Shown here: piece by piece, positions 28,168 through 37,128 of the stretch | Layout of the letters: every line of letters starts with the position of its first letter | Position numbering within the stretch: position 1 is the first letter of the stretch | Assembly: GCF_001713395.1 (NCBI RefSeq) | Contig: NZ_CP016450.1 | Coordinates: forward strand, 1,302,001-1,366,000 | Direction: 5' to 3' | Source of the DNA: Sinorhizobium sp. RAC02 | GTDB taxonomy: Bacteria; Pseudomonadota; Alphaproteobacteria; Rhizobiales; Rhizobiaceae | Length of the DNA stretch: 64,000 bases | Made by a program: the position numbers and the translations under genes | Notes under the pieces: model-generated | The model's input: only the letters and a program-made list of their open reading frames with translations | The model's database searches: none | What the model was told of the DNA's origin: nothing

Positions 28168-29280
28168 ATGAAACCGGAACTGGTCCTGGAGAAAATCCAG
28201 TCGATCTATGCTTGGGCGAGCGAGGTAGATACGCGAAGCGGTCTCGACGTCCTGCGTGATGCCGTTGGAGCCGAGCACGTCATTTTAGCACGCCAGGATA
28301 GAACTGGTCCCGACGACCCGGTAGCTTGCAGCCGGCTCGCATCGCCTAAATTCGATTATTTGAGCACGATCTGGCGGCGCGAATTTGCCGCCTCGCTATA
28401 CAAAAGCATGCCCGCCCACGGGGCGTTTCGCGTGACCGATATCATCCCCTTGCAAGTCATGACGATGAGTCGTAGCTACCAAGAAGTGCTGCGGCCCATC
28501 GATGGCGGCCTCGGGGCATCGACCCGGTTGTTGGGTGAGGAAGGCTCGTCGATTCTCTTCATCTGCCGTTCCGCCGAGCGAGGGCTCGATTTTTCCAACC
28601 AGGATCTGACGACGATCAATCTCCTGGCCCGGCACGTTGTCGAGGCCAATGAGATTCGGCTTCGGCTGGAAACGAGCCGGGAACGCGAGGCCCAGAGCTA
28701 CGGCATTCTCAATCTTATCGACGAGGCTGTCGTTCTCCTCGATCGCGACGGGCGGATCATCTTCATCAACCGCGAAGCCGACGGGCTCTTTTCCACGTCC
28801 GCGGCTCTTTCCAGCGTCAACGGCTATGTACGGGCAACGAGCCACGTGCACGACCTCCAGCTCCAGGCGGCGATCAGGAATGTCGTCAATCCCGACGTTT
28901 CGGGTTCGTCCCAGGCGCCTTACGCCGGGGCACCGCACCGTTTGTCGGTGCCGCAGGACCGCGGGCTTTCACTGACCGTAAAAATCCTCCCCGGCAGGGA
29001 GCTCGGCGGGGATATGCTCCGAACGACGGCATCCGCCGTCCTGCTCATCACGGATCCTGAAAAATCCGGCCGGATTCACGCGCAGGAATTTTCCGCGCAA
29101 TTCGGCCTGTCGGAGCGGGAATCGCAATTGGCGGCACTGATCTGCGGCGGCGCGGCGCTGAAGGACGCATCGGCGATCCTCGGCATCTCCGTCGGAACCG
29201 CGCGGCAATATCTGAAATCGGTGTTCCTGAAGACCGGCGTCGCCCGCCAGTCCGATCTCATCCGTCTCGTCCGGAATTGA
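28168..29280 (+). CDS. LuxR-type regulator with PAS-like sensory region
   Basis: A 370-residue transcription factor. The C-terminal about 62 residues are a LuxR/FixJ helix-turn-helix (FGLSERESQLAALICGG, then ILGISVGTARQYLKSVFLKTGV). A PAS-like segment is centred on ILNLIDEAVVLLDRDGRIIFIN near residue 190-215; the N-terminal 170 residues have no firm match. It lacks a phosphoacceptor receiver domain, so it is not a classical response regulator. Divergent from the RTX gene with a 125-base shared control region, which suggests that it regulates that gene. Confidence 0.85.
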   Translation: MKPELVLEKIQSIYAWASEVDTRSGLDVLRDAVGAEHVILARQDRTGPDDPVACSRLASPKFDYLSTIWRREFAASLYKSMPAHGAFRVTDIIPLQVMTMSRSYQEVLRPIDGGLGASTRLLGEEGSSILFICRSAERGLDFSNQDLTTINLLARHVVEANEIRLRLETSREREAQSYGILNLIDEAVVLLDRDGRIIFINREADGLFSTSAALSSVNGYVRATSHVHDLQLQAAIRNVVNPDVSGSSQAPYAGAPHRLSVPQDRGLSLTVKILPGRELGGDMLRTTASAVLLITDPEKSGRIHAQEFSAQFGLSERESQLAALICGGAALKDASAILGISVGTARQYLKSVFLKTGVARQSDLIRLVRN

Positions 29281-29316
29281 CCACCGACCGGCGCTTCAGG
29301 AAGATTGCGCGAAACC

Positions 29317-30153
29317 TCACCCCGCCCGGCGCAGAAACGGTTTTGGCGCCGGCGCCATGGCGAACACGGCCTCGTAGAGCCGCGCCATGATGTTCTTGCG
29401 GTCGCCCGCATCCAGCTCCGCCCAGGGAATGATGCCGCCGATGCGCGCCGCGATGGTCGAGCCGGACAGCCGGCGGAACTCTCGGATCAACAGCGACAGG
29501 CGAAGGGTCATCGACACCTTGCTCGCCAGATGGAACAGCCGGCCGTTCTGCCCCTCGAAAAACACCGGAATGACATTCGCCTGCGCCGACTGGATCAGCT
29601 TGGCCGGAAACATCTTCCACGGCAGGTCTTCCGCGCGGCCGAAAACCTTCTTTGCCGTCGCCACGCCACCCGCCGGGAACACGATCACCGTCGTGCCCTC
29701 CTTGAGCAGCCGCACCGCCTCCGCCCGTGTGCGCATGTTGAGCGCCAGGGCCTCCTTGGTTTCCTCGAAGGACACCGGCAGCGCATAGGGCTGCATTTCC
29801 GGCACCTTCAGCAGATCGTTGTGGATCATCACCTTGAACGGCCGGCCGAGCTGTTCGGCGAGCGCCAGCACCGCAATGCCGTCGCCGATGCCGAAGGGAT
29901 GGTTGGCGACGATGACGACCGGCCCTTCCGGCAGGTCCGGCGGCGGCCAGGAGCCCTGCACGCTGAGGCGCACATTGATCAGTTCCAGCATGTCGCCGAA
30001 GACGCGCGCGCTCGTGCCGACGATGGAGTGGCGCCACGTGTCGTAGATCCGGGCATAGCGGTTACGCCCGGCGAGACCTTCCATGGAGCGGATGAACCAT
30101 CGTTTGAGGCGCGGATCGTTTTCGTTGGCGTAGGAGAGTTCCTTGAACCGCAC
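29317..30153 (-). CDS. Lysophospholipid acyltransferase family protein
   Basis: Membrane-associated PlsC-like acyltransferase. The 278-residue form has NHPFGIGDG near residue 84 (catalytic His in an HxxxxxD variant of the HX4D motif) and FPAGGVAT near residue 155 in place of FPEGT. It could acylate lysophospholipid or lyso-ornithine lipid. The longest frame starts with ATG at 30198, but that ATG lies inside the thrS terminator hairpin, so I choose GTG 30153 (VRFKELSYANEND). It is the last gene after thrS on the minus strand. Confidence 0.82.
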   Translation of the reverse strand: MRFKELSYANENDPRLKRWFIRSMEGLAGRNRYARIYDTWRHSIVGTSARVFGDMLELINVRLSVQGSWPPPDLPEGPVVIVANHPFGIGDGIAVLALAEQLGRPFKVMIHNDLLKVPEMQPYALPVSFEETKEALALNMRTRAEAVRLLKEGTTVIVFPAGGVATAKKVFGRAEDLPWKMFPAKLIQSAQANVIPVFFEGQNGRLFHLASKVSMTLRLSLLIREFRRLSGSTIAARIGGIIPWAELDAGDRKNIMARLYEAVFAMAPAPKPFLRRAG

Positions 30154-30159
30154 GGTGTT

Positions 30160-30196
30160 CCCCAAAAAAATAATCCCGCACGGATAGCACGGGATC
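30160..30196 (-). terminator. Rho-independent terminator of thrS
   Basis: On the minus strand ATCCCG...CGGGAT (6-bp stem with further partial inner pairing) is followed by TATTTTTTT. It begins 31 bases after the thrS stop. Confidence 0.75.
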
Positions 30197-30226
30197 ATTA
30201 CAGTTTTCAGACAGGCGGCGAGACCG

Positions 30227-32200
30227 TCAGGCCTTGCCGAGCTTTCGCTTGAGGTCCGGGGCCGTGGCTTCCAGCGTCAGCGAAGCGATCGCCTCGTCGA
30301 GCGACATCGCCGTCTGGTTCTGCGAACCAAGTCGGCGGATGTTGACGGAGCGTTCCTCCGCCTCCCGCTTGCCGCAGACGACGATGACCGGAACCTTGGT
30401 CACCGAATGCTCGCGGACCTTGTAGTTGATCTTCTCGTTGCGGAAGTCGGTCTCGACGACCAGGCCGGCCTCGCGCAGCAGCTCGGCGACCTCGCGGCCA
30501 TAGTCGTCCGCCTCCGAGGTGATGGTTGCCACCACCACCTGCATCGGCGCGATCCACAGCGGCATGTGCCCGGCGAAGTTCTCGATGAGGATGCCGAGGA
30601 ACCGTTCCATCGAGCCGCAGATGGCGCGGTGGATCATCACCGGCTGCTTCTTGTCGGAGTTCTGGTCGATATAGAAGGCGCCGAAGCGTTCCGGCAGGTT
30701 GAAGTCGACCTGCGTGGTGCCGCACTGCCATTCGCGGCCGATGGCGTCCTTCAGCGTATATTCGAACTTCGGCCCGTAGAACGCACCCTCACCCGGCAGG
30801 ATGCCGGTCTTGATGCGCCCACCGGACTGCGCCTCGATCTGCTTCAGCACATCCATCATGACGCTTTCCGCCCGGTCCCAAAGCGCATCGGAACCGACGC
30901 GCTTTTCCGGACGGGTCGAAAGCTTCACGACGACCTCGTCGAAGCCGAAATCCTTGTAGACCGAGAGGATGAGGTCGTTGATGCGCAGGCATTCCGCCGC
31001 CATCTGCTCGTCGGTGCAGAAGACATGCGCATCGTCCTGCGTGAAGCCGCGCACGCGCATCAGCCCGTGCAGCGCGCCGGAAGGCTCGTAACGATGCACA
31101 TTGCCGAATTCCGCAAGCCGAACAGGCAGTTCGCGATAAGACTTCAAGCCATGCTTGAAGATCTGCACATGGCCCGGGCAGTTCATCGGCTTCAGCGCGA
31201 AGACGCGCTCGTCGTCGGTCTCGTCGCCGGCAACGGTCACCTTGAACATGTTGTCGCGATACCAGCCCCAGTGGCCAGACGTTTCCCACAGCGACTTGTC
31301 GAGCACCTGCGGCGCGTTCACCTCTTCATAGGTGCCGGAAAGACGACGGCGCATATAGGCGACGAGCGTCTGGAACATGCGCCAGCCCTTGCCGTGCCAG
31401 AAGACGACGCCCGGACCCTCCTCCTGGAAATGGAACAGGTCCATTTCGCGGCCGAGACGACGGTGGTCGCGCTTCTCCGCCTCGGCGAGGATGTGCAGGT
31501 AGCTGTCAAGCTCCTCCTGCGTGCGCCAGGCGGTGCCGTAGATGCGCGTCAGCATCGGATTGTTGCTGTCGCCACGCCAATAGGCGCCCGCCACCTTCAT
31601 CAGCTTGAAGGCCGTGCCGATCTGGCCGGTCGCGGCCATGTGCGGACCGCGACACAGGTCGAACCAGTCGCCCTGGTAATAGATCTTGAGGTCCTGCCCC
31701 GCCGGGATCGCATCGACCAGCTCGACCTTGTAGGCCTCGCCCTTGGCGGCAAAGACTTCCTTCGCCTTGTCGCGCGACCAGATTTCCCGGGTAAATGGCT
31801 TGTTGCGCTGGATGATCTCCTTCATGCGCTTTTCGATCTTCGGCAGATCGTCCGGCGTGAAGGGCTCGTTCTTGGCAAAGTCGTAATAGAAGCCGTTGTC
31901 GATGACCGGGCCGATGGTCACCTGCGTGCCGGGCCAAAGCTCCTGCACGGCCTCGGCCATCACATGCGCGGCATCATGCCGGATCAGCTCCAGCGCACGG
32001 TCGTCCTCGCGCGTGACGATCTCGATCCGCCCGTTGGAAACGGTCTCGGAGAGATCGCGCAGCTCGCCATCGAGCGCAATCGCAATCGCCTTCTTGGCCA
32101 AGGACTTGGAAATCGCCTCGGCGACATCACGCCCCGTCGAGCCCGCGGGGTATTCGCGGACGGAGCCATCGGGAAAAGTCAGGGAAACAGGTGCAGACAT
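30227..32200 (-). CDS. thrS: Threonyl-tRNA synthetase
   Basis: Class II synthetase charging tRNA-Thr. The 657-residue protein has an N-terminal TGS domain ([17 protein letters not shown]), an editing domain with the HxxxH of [10 protein letters not shown] near residue 75 and a class II catalytic core with MNCPGH (zinc Cys), [15 protein letters not shown] (motif 2) and the C-terminal anticodon-binding domain. Length is normal. It is monocistronic, ending in a terminator. No T-box or other leader element was recognised in the 200 bases upstream. Confidence 0.96.
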   Translation of the reverse strand: MSAPVSLTFPDGSVREYPAGSTGRDVAEAISKSLAKKAIAIALDGELRDLSETVSNGRIEIVTREDDRALELIRHDAAHVMAEAVQELWPGTQVTIGPVIDNGFYYDFAKNEPFTPDDLPKIEKRMKEIIQRNKPFTREIWSRDKAKEVFAAKGEAYKVELVDAIPAGQDLKIYYQGDWFDLCRGPHMAATGQIGTAFKLMKVAGAYWRGDSNNPMLTRIYGTAWRTQEELDSYLHILAEAEKRDHRRLGREMDLFHFQEEGPGVVFWHGKGWRMFQTLVAYMRRRLSGTYEEVNAPQVLDKSLWETSGHWGWYRDNMFKVTVAGDETDDERVFALKPMNCPGHVQIFKHGLKSYRELPVRLAEFGNVHRYEPSGALHGLMRVRGFTQDDAHVFCTDEQMAAECLRINDLILSVYKDFGFDEVVVKLSTRPEKRVGSDALWDRAESVMMDVLKQIEAQSGGRIKTGILPGEGAFYGPKFEYTLKDAIGREWQCGTTQVDFNLPERFGAFYIDQNSDKKQPVMIHRAICGSMERFLGILIENFAGHMPLWIAPMQVVVATITSEADDYGREVAELLREAGLVVETDFRNEKINYKVREHSVTKVPVIVVCGKREAEERSVNIRRLGSQNQTAMSLDEAIASLTLEATAPDLKRKLGKA

Positions 32201-32395
32201 CTAAAAATCTCCTATCCAGTCCCGCCAACGAATGCGGGTGGTATGCGAGGGGAAGTGGCCGGATGCGCCGGCGCGTTGCGGAGGGCGGTATACGGGGATT
32301 TTGGTTAGATTGGAAGGGATTAACTGGCAAGCCGATCTTTGCAATAACGGCGCTTTTACAGGACGAAATAAAGCTCAGCTCTATAGGTCTTCTGA

Positions 32396-33055
32396 TCAAG
32401 AAATTCGCGGTAGGCAGAGATAGCGCAAATTTCCTCCCAGGTGCATAGGTCTAAAATCCAAAGGTGAGTAAGGACCGCGTATCCCAACGCCAGGCCAGGG
32501 ATCTGCAACGCCGATGTTTCCTATCATTGGGCCGGTTGGCATTTTGTAATATGCAATCGAAACTAATAAAACCGCATGACTCTGCGTTCCCATTATTAAC
32601 GGTCGCTCGTCATCAAGGGCATTGATTATGTCAATGTCGGTAATTCCCGTTATTCCTGCGTCAAAATCATAAAGACCCTCAATCTCGACAAAGAAAGAAT
32701 CTCCTGAATCATCTTCCCAATCACGCTGTAGATTTTTGGAAATTGCATAGCCAGTGATTGCCGGTATGTTTGCAATAACACCGTAGGTTTCTGAGACTAT
32801 CCGATCTTGAGATATTTTATATCCATAATGGGCGAACGCCATTTGTATGCTGGCCGCCCAACACCACTGATTTAAATATTGTGCAGACGACGCCTCAGCG
32901 ATTCTGCTCAAATTTATACCTGACTCGCAAATTTCCATACCCGAATTGTCTGGAATACACTGCGTATAAGCGTTTGCGACACGTGGCGCCAACGCGAAAA
33001 AACCCAGTGGAATTGCACCCCTCAAGAAATTTCGCCGACGCATTATCTTCCCCAT
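32396..33055 (-). CDS. Tat-exported papain-like cysteine protease (C70/C39-like)
   Basis: A 219-residue predicted exported cysteine protease. The N-terminus has a twin-arginine motif (RRRNFLRGA) before a hydrophobic stretch (PLGFFALAPRVANA). The mature part has NQWCWAASIQMAFAHYG, matching the papain-like_C70 active-site motif (catalytic Cys in WCWAA), and later SHAVLLVSIAYY (His) and VADPWPG (Asp). Codon use and base composition are clearly more AT-rich than in the flanking core genes, a sign of transfer. Divergent from the alpha/beta hydrolase gene with 87 bases between. Target unknown. Confidence 0.75.
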   Translation of the reverse strand: MGKIMRRRNFLRGAIPLGFFALAPRVANAYTQCIPDNSGMEICESGINLSRIAEASSAQYLNQWCWAASIQMAFAHYGYKISQDRIVSETYGVIANIPAITGYAISKNLQRDWEDDSGDSFFVEIEGLYDFDAGITGITDIDIINALDDERPLIMGTQSHAVLLVSIAYYKMPTGPMIGNIGVADPWPGVGIRGPYSPLDFRPMHLGGNLRYLCLPRIS

Positions 33056-33142
33056 TTTCAGTTACATGAAAACAATGCAGAGTAGTATAGCAACCATACG
33101 TGAAAACGCACTGGTTTTCTTGCGCGCATTTAGAGGTGTGAA

Positions 33143-34312
33143 ATGAAAAGTCGGTGGATCAGGAATAGCGCCTCAGATACCGCTATAATATTTGTGCACG
33201 GAATCAACTCCGATGAGAATGCTTTCAGATCTGAAACAGCGTTTTGGCCAGAGTTAATTTTGAATGAATCGCTTCTTCAACAGGTTGGCGTATATATTTT
33301 TGAGTACCAGAGCCAAATAAATCGCCCAGGATACACGCTTGGCGACGCGGTTGATTATATGCGGGAGATGTTTAAAATTGATGAGGTTGATACGAGAAAG
33401 CAAATTATATTTATCTGTCACAGCATGGGCGGAAATCTTGTTCGAAGATACCTTGTGAAACAGAGCCTGGAGTTGGCAGGGCGACAAACAAAATGCGGCT
33501 TGTTTATGTTGGCATGTCCGTCCACCGGGTCGCATTATGCGAACCTATTCAGGCTTATTCGCCGAAATTATCATATGCAGTTAGAGTCTTTGGTGGCCTC
33601 CCAACGAAATGTCTGGCTCAACGATCTGGATAAGGACTTCAAGAGCCTCCTCCACGCCGCGCCATTCAGCATTGTCGGTAGGGAGTTGTACGAAGATCTA
33701 CCGATTGTTGCTCGCGTTTTTTTTCCAAATACACAGGTTGTGCCACCCCTATCAGCCACTCGGTATTTCGGCGAGCCCCTGCGAGTCCCTGGTTCTGATC
33801 ATTTTACGATCGCATCACCGTCGGGGCCGGACGATTTACAACATCGAGTCTTTTTGTCTTGGCTCAAGTCTAATTTCCCGAGTTTTAGTCTCAGCTCGAA
33901 AACCGATTTTGATGGAGTCGCCGCTACATTTTTAGCAGCCGTAGATCGTGGGGATTATGCTGGCGCCTGGCAGCAGCTAGATGAAACAGCACAACGTACC
34001 CTAGTATCAGATTTTGACGAATTTAACGAGTTGTTCAAAACACGCGAACAGCTGGGCACAGTCTTATCGCGGAAACTTACGGGCTCATCTCAAGTTTCGG
34101 ACCCGCCCGGTTTTGCAAAAGGAAACTACAAAATTCTAAATTTCGTCGCTCGCTATAGTGAAGGCGGTTTGCGTTCTGAAATGATGTCTCTTCGGCGGGC
34201 TTGGAGTGGCGCCTGGCTGCCTTTCTCATACACGGTCAGCATTGCTCCAATGATGGATAACCAAGCTGCCGATAATGGCCCAATCCGCTCTGCAAACATG
34301 CCAGAATTATAA
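33143..34312 (+). CDS. Alpha/beta hydrolase (DUF676/PGAP1-like) with DUF4019-like C-terminal domain
   Basis: A 389-residue protein. Residues 10-235 form a serine hydrolase resembling lipase/SERAC1-type proteins: FVHGINSDENAF near residue 20 (oxyanion HG), CHSMGGN with the nucleophile Ser near 96, and SDHFTIA (His) near 220. Residues about 255-370 resemble DUF4019 (FLAAVDRGDYAGAWQQLDE, LGTVLSRKLTGS, RSEMMSLRRAWSGAW). No signal peptide is visible. The ATG has AGAGG nearby. AT-rich like its divergent protease neighbour and unlike the surrounding core genes. The pairing suggests a transferred two-gene unit; function unknown. Confidence 0.72.
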   Translation: MKSRWIRNSASDTAIIFVHGINSDENAFRSETAFWPELILNESLLQQVGVYIFEYQSQINRPGYTLGDAVDYMREMFKIDEVDTRKQIIFICHSMGGNLVRRYLVKQSLELAGRQTKCGLFMLACPSTGSHYANLFRLIRRNYHMQLESLVASQRNVWLNDLDKDFKSLLHAAPFSIVGRELYEDLPIVARVFFPNTQVVPPLSATRYFGEPLRVPGSDHFTIASPSGPDDLQHRVFLSWLKSNFPSFSLSSKTDFDGVAATFLAAVDRGDYAGAWQQLDETAQRTLVSDFDEFNELFKTREQLGTVLSRKLTGSSQVSDPPGFAKGNYKILNFVARYSEGGLRSEMMSLRRAWSGAWLPFSYTVSIAPMMDNQAADNGPIRSANMPEL

Positions 34313-34437
34313 CTATAAAGAGAGCTCTTTGAATTTCCTGGCAACGGCTCCCGCGTGTGCCATCCCTCCATCCCCCCCTTTTGGCACCCCGCCACGCCAG
34401 CACTACCTCCCTCCCAGACACACAATGGGAGAACACC

Positions 34438-34784
34438 ATGAAGGTCCAGAAATTCACGGTCGCGGATGCGGCGCTGGAAAGTCGCCGGGGCAGGATGCCG
34501 ATATTCTCGTCGGCAATGTTGTGGACGAGCGGCATGGCGGGCCGGTGTCCATCGGTTACGGGCGCTACGGGCCGGGCCAGAGCCTGACGGAGACCATGGC
34601 GGTGGACGACACGATGATCATTCTGGAGGGCCGGCTCTCGGTCTCGACGGAGGCGGGCACGCTGGAGGCCGGCCCTGGCGACATCGTCTATATGCCGAAG
34701 GGCGAAGCGGTGACGATCCGCTCCGATGCCGGCGCGTTGACGGCCTTCGTCACCTATCCCCACTTGCGGCCAGTGCACGATTGA
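34438..34784 (+). pseudogene. EutQ-like cupin gene with a frameshift
   Basis: The ATG at 34438 with upstream GGGAGAACACC begins MKVQKFTVADAALES; the natural continuation PGQDADILVGNVVDERHGG lies in another frame. Two extra bases (CG) near 34483-34486 shift it. The rest is a single-domain cupin: GYGRYGPGQSLTETMAVDDTMIILEGRLSVST, EAGPGDIVYMPKGEAVTI, ending PHLRPVHD, like the ethanolamine-utilisation EutQ cupin. Either the gene is broken or there is a sequencing error; a restart downstream could still give a shorter cupin. Length of the reconstructed protein is about 115 residues. Confidence 0.65.
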
Positions 34785-34870
34785 GCAGCAGGATTGAGCG
34801 GCACCCTTGCCGACACCACCGACCTGTTTTTCGGCGCGGCGCGAGGGCAAGCGGCGACAGCGTGGCACCC

Positions 34871-35004
34871 ACCCTCCCCTTGAGGGGGAGGGTCGGAGCG
34901 AAGCTCCGGGGTGGGGTGACGCGGCCTTTCGACGACAAACGCCGGTGCGGATGGGTCACCCCCACCCGCCGCTGCGCGGCGACCTCCCCCCTCAAGGGGG
35001 AGGT
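34871..35004. repeat. Compound inverted-repeat element (rhizobial intergenic repeat type)
   Basis: Two mirrored halves. Left: hairpin ACCCTCCCC/GGGGAGGGT (34871-34893), hairpin CGGAGC-GAA-GCTCCG (34894-34908), then GGTGGGGTGAC. Right: GTCACCCCCACC, hairpin CGCCGC-TGC-GCGGCG (34967-34981), then hairpin ACCTCCCCC/GGGGGAGGT (34982-35004). The centre is about 34 unpaired bases. Resembles the GC-rich CTCCCC...GGGGAG elements common between rhizobial genes. Confidence 0.8.
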
Positions 35005-35586
35005 GTACGGCCCCGCCACGGGCAAACAATGCCGGCGAAGGCGCTGATTTCCCGCACATTTCACGGCTGATTTTCCCCGCTCTCCGGCCATCGCGTATCC
35101 TGAACCTCCTTCCGCCGCCGGACGGATCGCGTAACGTGTCGATGCGGGCGGGAGGAGGCGCTTTCGTGTCCGGCCGAAACGTACGGCAGGGGCGAAAGAG
35201 GCGTGGAGCGCCGGGGCGTGACGTCCCCGGCGGGCGAGGCTTCCCCCTTCCCCGGGTCGCGGGGTCGGCTTGGGTCCGCCATGCAAGCATTGCCACGCAT
35301 GCCCCCGAAACCTGTGCCAAGCGGTTTTCGGACAAGGCGATGCGAAGACACTGCGCAGCGAAGCCTTGCCATGCCTGAAGGAGGATTAGACCGCCTCCGA
35401 AGAACGCCTGGGCCGCGCGAAAGCGAAGCCACCCACTTACCCCTTCCAGAGGCAACGCTTTCGCGCGGTTCTCCGGACCAGGGCAATTCCAGCAAGGTGT
35501 TTGGAATTGCGAAACGAAAACGCCACACCAACCCGATGGGCAACCTGCGGGCCGTTTTCGGCTGCGCGCGATTTTGGGGAGTGCCG
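35005..35586. other. Gene-poor GC-rich stretch
   Basis: About 580 bases with open frames on both strands but none with a ribosome-binding site, signal or recognisable motif; the frames look like chance ORFs in GC-rich DNA. It contains one palindromic element (35483-35510). Confidence 0.5.
35483..35510. repeat. Palindromic element GCAATTCCA...TGGAATTGC
   Basis: Perfect 9-bp arms around a 10-base loop. It shares the GCAATTC/GAATTGC ends with elements at 41635 and 42501. Confidence 0.75.
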
Positions 35587-35988
35587 ATGATGCCGGATAC
35601 GAGGAAGACGCCGCAGCCTGCGATCGACCGCAGCAGCCTGCCGGTCTACTAGGCCGCGGCGAGCCAGGCCGGTTTCTTCCACACCTGCCGCCTGCCGCAG
35701 TGCCGGCGCGCCCGGCGCTGCATCGGCTGGCACCCTGAGGATGCAAGCGGCCCCGACGTCATCGACCTCACGCTGCCGCCCTGCGTCACCGACAAAGCCA
35801 GCTTTCGACGGATGGGGCAGGCTCTGGACGAATTCAACCGGTGCATCCAGGCGGCGTTCGCCGCCTCCGGCGACATCGACGACGCGCAGGACGCGGATGA
35901 GGACAGCGACGATGACGCAGACGTCTGGCCGTTCCCCGTCGTCGTCATTCCCCGCCACCGGCGCAGCCGTCACGGCGGCCGGCGCTAA
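35587..35988 (+). pseudogene. Cys- and Asp-rich hypothetical gene split by an in-frame amber codon
   Basis: From ATG 35587 the frame gives a short peptide ending SSLPVY, then TAG at 35650-35652, and stays open in the same frame to TAA at 35986-35988. The part after the amber codon looks like real protein: AGFFHTCRLPQCRRARRCIGW (three regularly spaced cysteines among arginines), a hydrophobic-acidic middle, an Asp-rich run near the end and an Arg-rich tail. Similar short CR-rich proteins occur in rhizobia, as far as I recall. I interpret it as a nonsense-mutated gene of 132 sense codons; suppression of the amber codon is possible but unsupported. Confidence 0.55.
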
Positions 35989-36057
35989 AACACTTTCAGT
36001 CGAAGCGGCATCGCTTTGGCGTCGGAGACACGCGGCAAAAACAGGACGCTAGTGCAA

Positions 36058-36083
36058 TGCCGGTGAACCGGATTTCACCGGCA
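36058..36083 (-). terminator. Hairpin downstream of prmB
   Basis: TGCCGGTGAA and TTCACCGGCA form a 10-bp perfect stem with a 6-base loop, 14 bases after the prmB stop. No immediate U-tract. Confidence 0.5.
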
Positions 36084-36096
36084 ATGATCCAGCGGA

Positions 36097-37014
36097 TCAG
36101 GAGACGCCGAGCGCTTCCGCCGAAATCCAGAACACCGCGTCCTGCGATTCGGCGGTTTCCAGCCAAACGAAATCGAGATGCGGGAATTCCTCTTCCAGGA
36201 TTTCCCGGCCCGAGCCGATCTCGCAGATCATGCCGCCGTCCGGATTGAGGAAGGCGGGCGCGTCGTGCAGGATGCGGCGCACGAGATCGAGCCCGTCGAC
36301 GCCGCCGTCATGGGCCATTTCCGGCTCGGCGCGGAATTCCGGCGGATAGCCGTCGAGCGCCTCGTGGTCGACATAGGGCGGATTGGTGATGATGAGGTCG
36401 TAGGTGCGGCCGGCGAGCGGCGCGAAGAGATCGCCTTCGAGAAGGTTCACCTGCCCCGCGACATCGTGCTCGGCGACGTTGAGCGCCGCCACCTCCAGCG
36501 CATCGGCGGACAGGTCCACCGCGTCGACCGTGGCGTTCGGGAAGAATTTCGCCGCCAGCACAGCCAGGCAGCCCGAGCCGGTGCAGATGTCGACGGCACT
36601 TTCCACCGCCATCGGATCGGGCAGGAAGGACGAGCCGTTTTCGCCGAGATATTCGGCAAACAGGATTTCGCCGATATGCGAGCGCGGCACGATCACCCGC
36701 TCGTCGACATGGAAGCGCACGCCCTGGATATAGGAGCGGCCGGTAATATAGGCGGACGGCTTGCGCGTCGTCACCCGCGTCTCGATGCGCTCGGCGATGC
36801 GCTTGCGCTCGGCCGGCAGCAGACGGGCGTCGAGGAAGGGATCGAGCGCGTCGATCGGCAGGTCGAGCGTGTCAAGCAGCAGGAAGGCCGCATCGTCGCT
36901 TGCCGTCGTCGTGCCGTGGCCGTAGCTGAGTTCCGCCGCATTGAAGCGGGAAATCGCGTAGCGCCAGTAGTCGCGCAGCGTCACGAGTTCGGTTGTGATG
37001 TCGTCCTGTGTCAA
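36097..37014 (-). CDS. prmB: Ribosomal protein L3 N5-glutamine methyltransferase
   Basis: SAM-dependent methyltransferase that modifies a glutamine of ribosomal protein L3. The 305-residue protein has the SAM-binding DICTGSGCLAVLAA near residue 143 and the catalytic NPPY in ITNPPYVDHEALDGYPPE near residue 220, and the FDVDERVIVPRSHIGE-like segment (YIQGVRFHVDERVIVPRS) that separates PrmB from PrmC. Length is normal. It is divergent from the pseudouridine synthase gene. Confidence 0.93.
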   Translation of the reverse strand: MTQDDITTELVTLRDYWRYAISRFNAAELSYGHGTTTASDDAAFLLLDTLDLPIDALDPFLDARLLPAERKRIAERIETRVTTRKPSAYITGRSYIQGVRFHVDERVIVPRSHIGEILFAEYLGENGSSFLPDPMAVESAVDICTGSGCLAVLAAKFFPNATVDAVDLSADALEVAALNVAEHDVAGQVNLLEGDLFAPLAGRTYDLIITNPPYVDHEALDGYPPEFRAEPEMAHDGGVDGLDLVRRILHDAPAFLNPDGGMICEIGSGREILEEEFPHLDFVWLETAESQDAVFWISAEALGVS

Positions 37015-37128
37015 CGGCGGCCTCGCTTCGGCTATAATCCTCTGGACGGAACCGGCTTTAGAATGGCAAGGGCTGGCGGGTCAACCGATAGAACGGTGAC
37101 AGGACGACGATGGCAGGGTTTTAGGGCT

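Noticed and set aside
30407..32308. 633-codon plus-strand frame over thrS
   Set aside because: Shadow frame of thrS with no recognisable domain.
32201..32395. T-box or other riboswitch leader for thrS
   Set aside because: No T-box sequence, specifier loop or terminator/antiterminator pair could be found.
35061..35543. 160-codon minus-strand frame in the gene-poor stretch
   Set aside because: No ribosome-binding site, no motif, Pro/Arg/Ser-rich chance composition.
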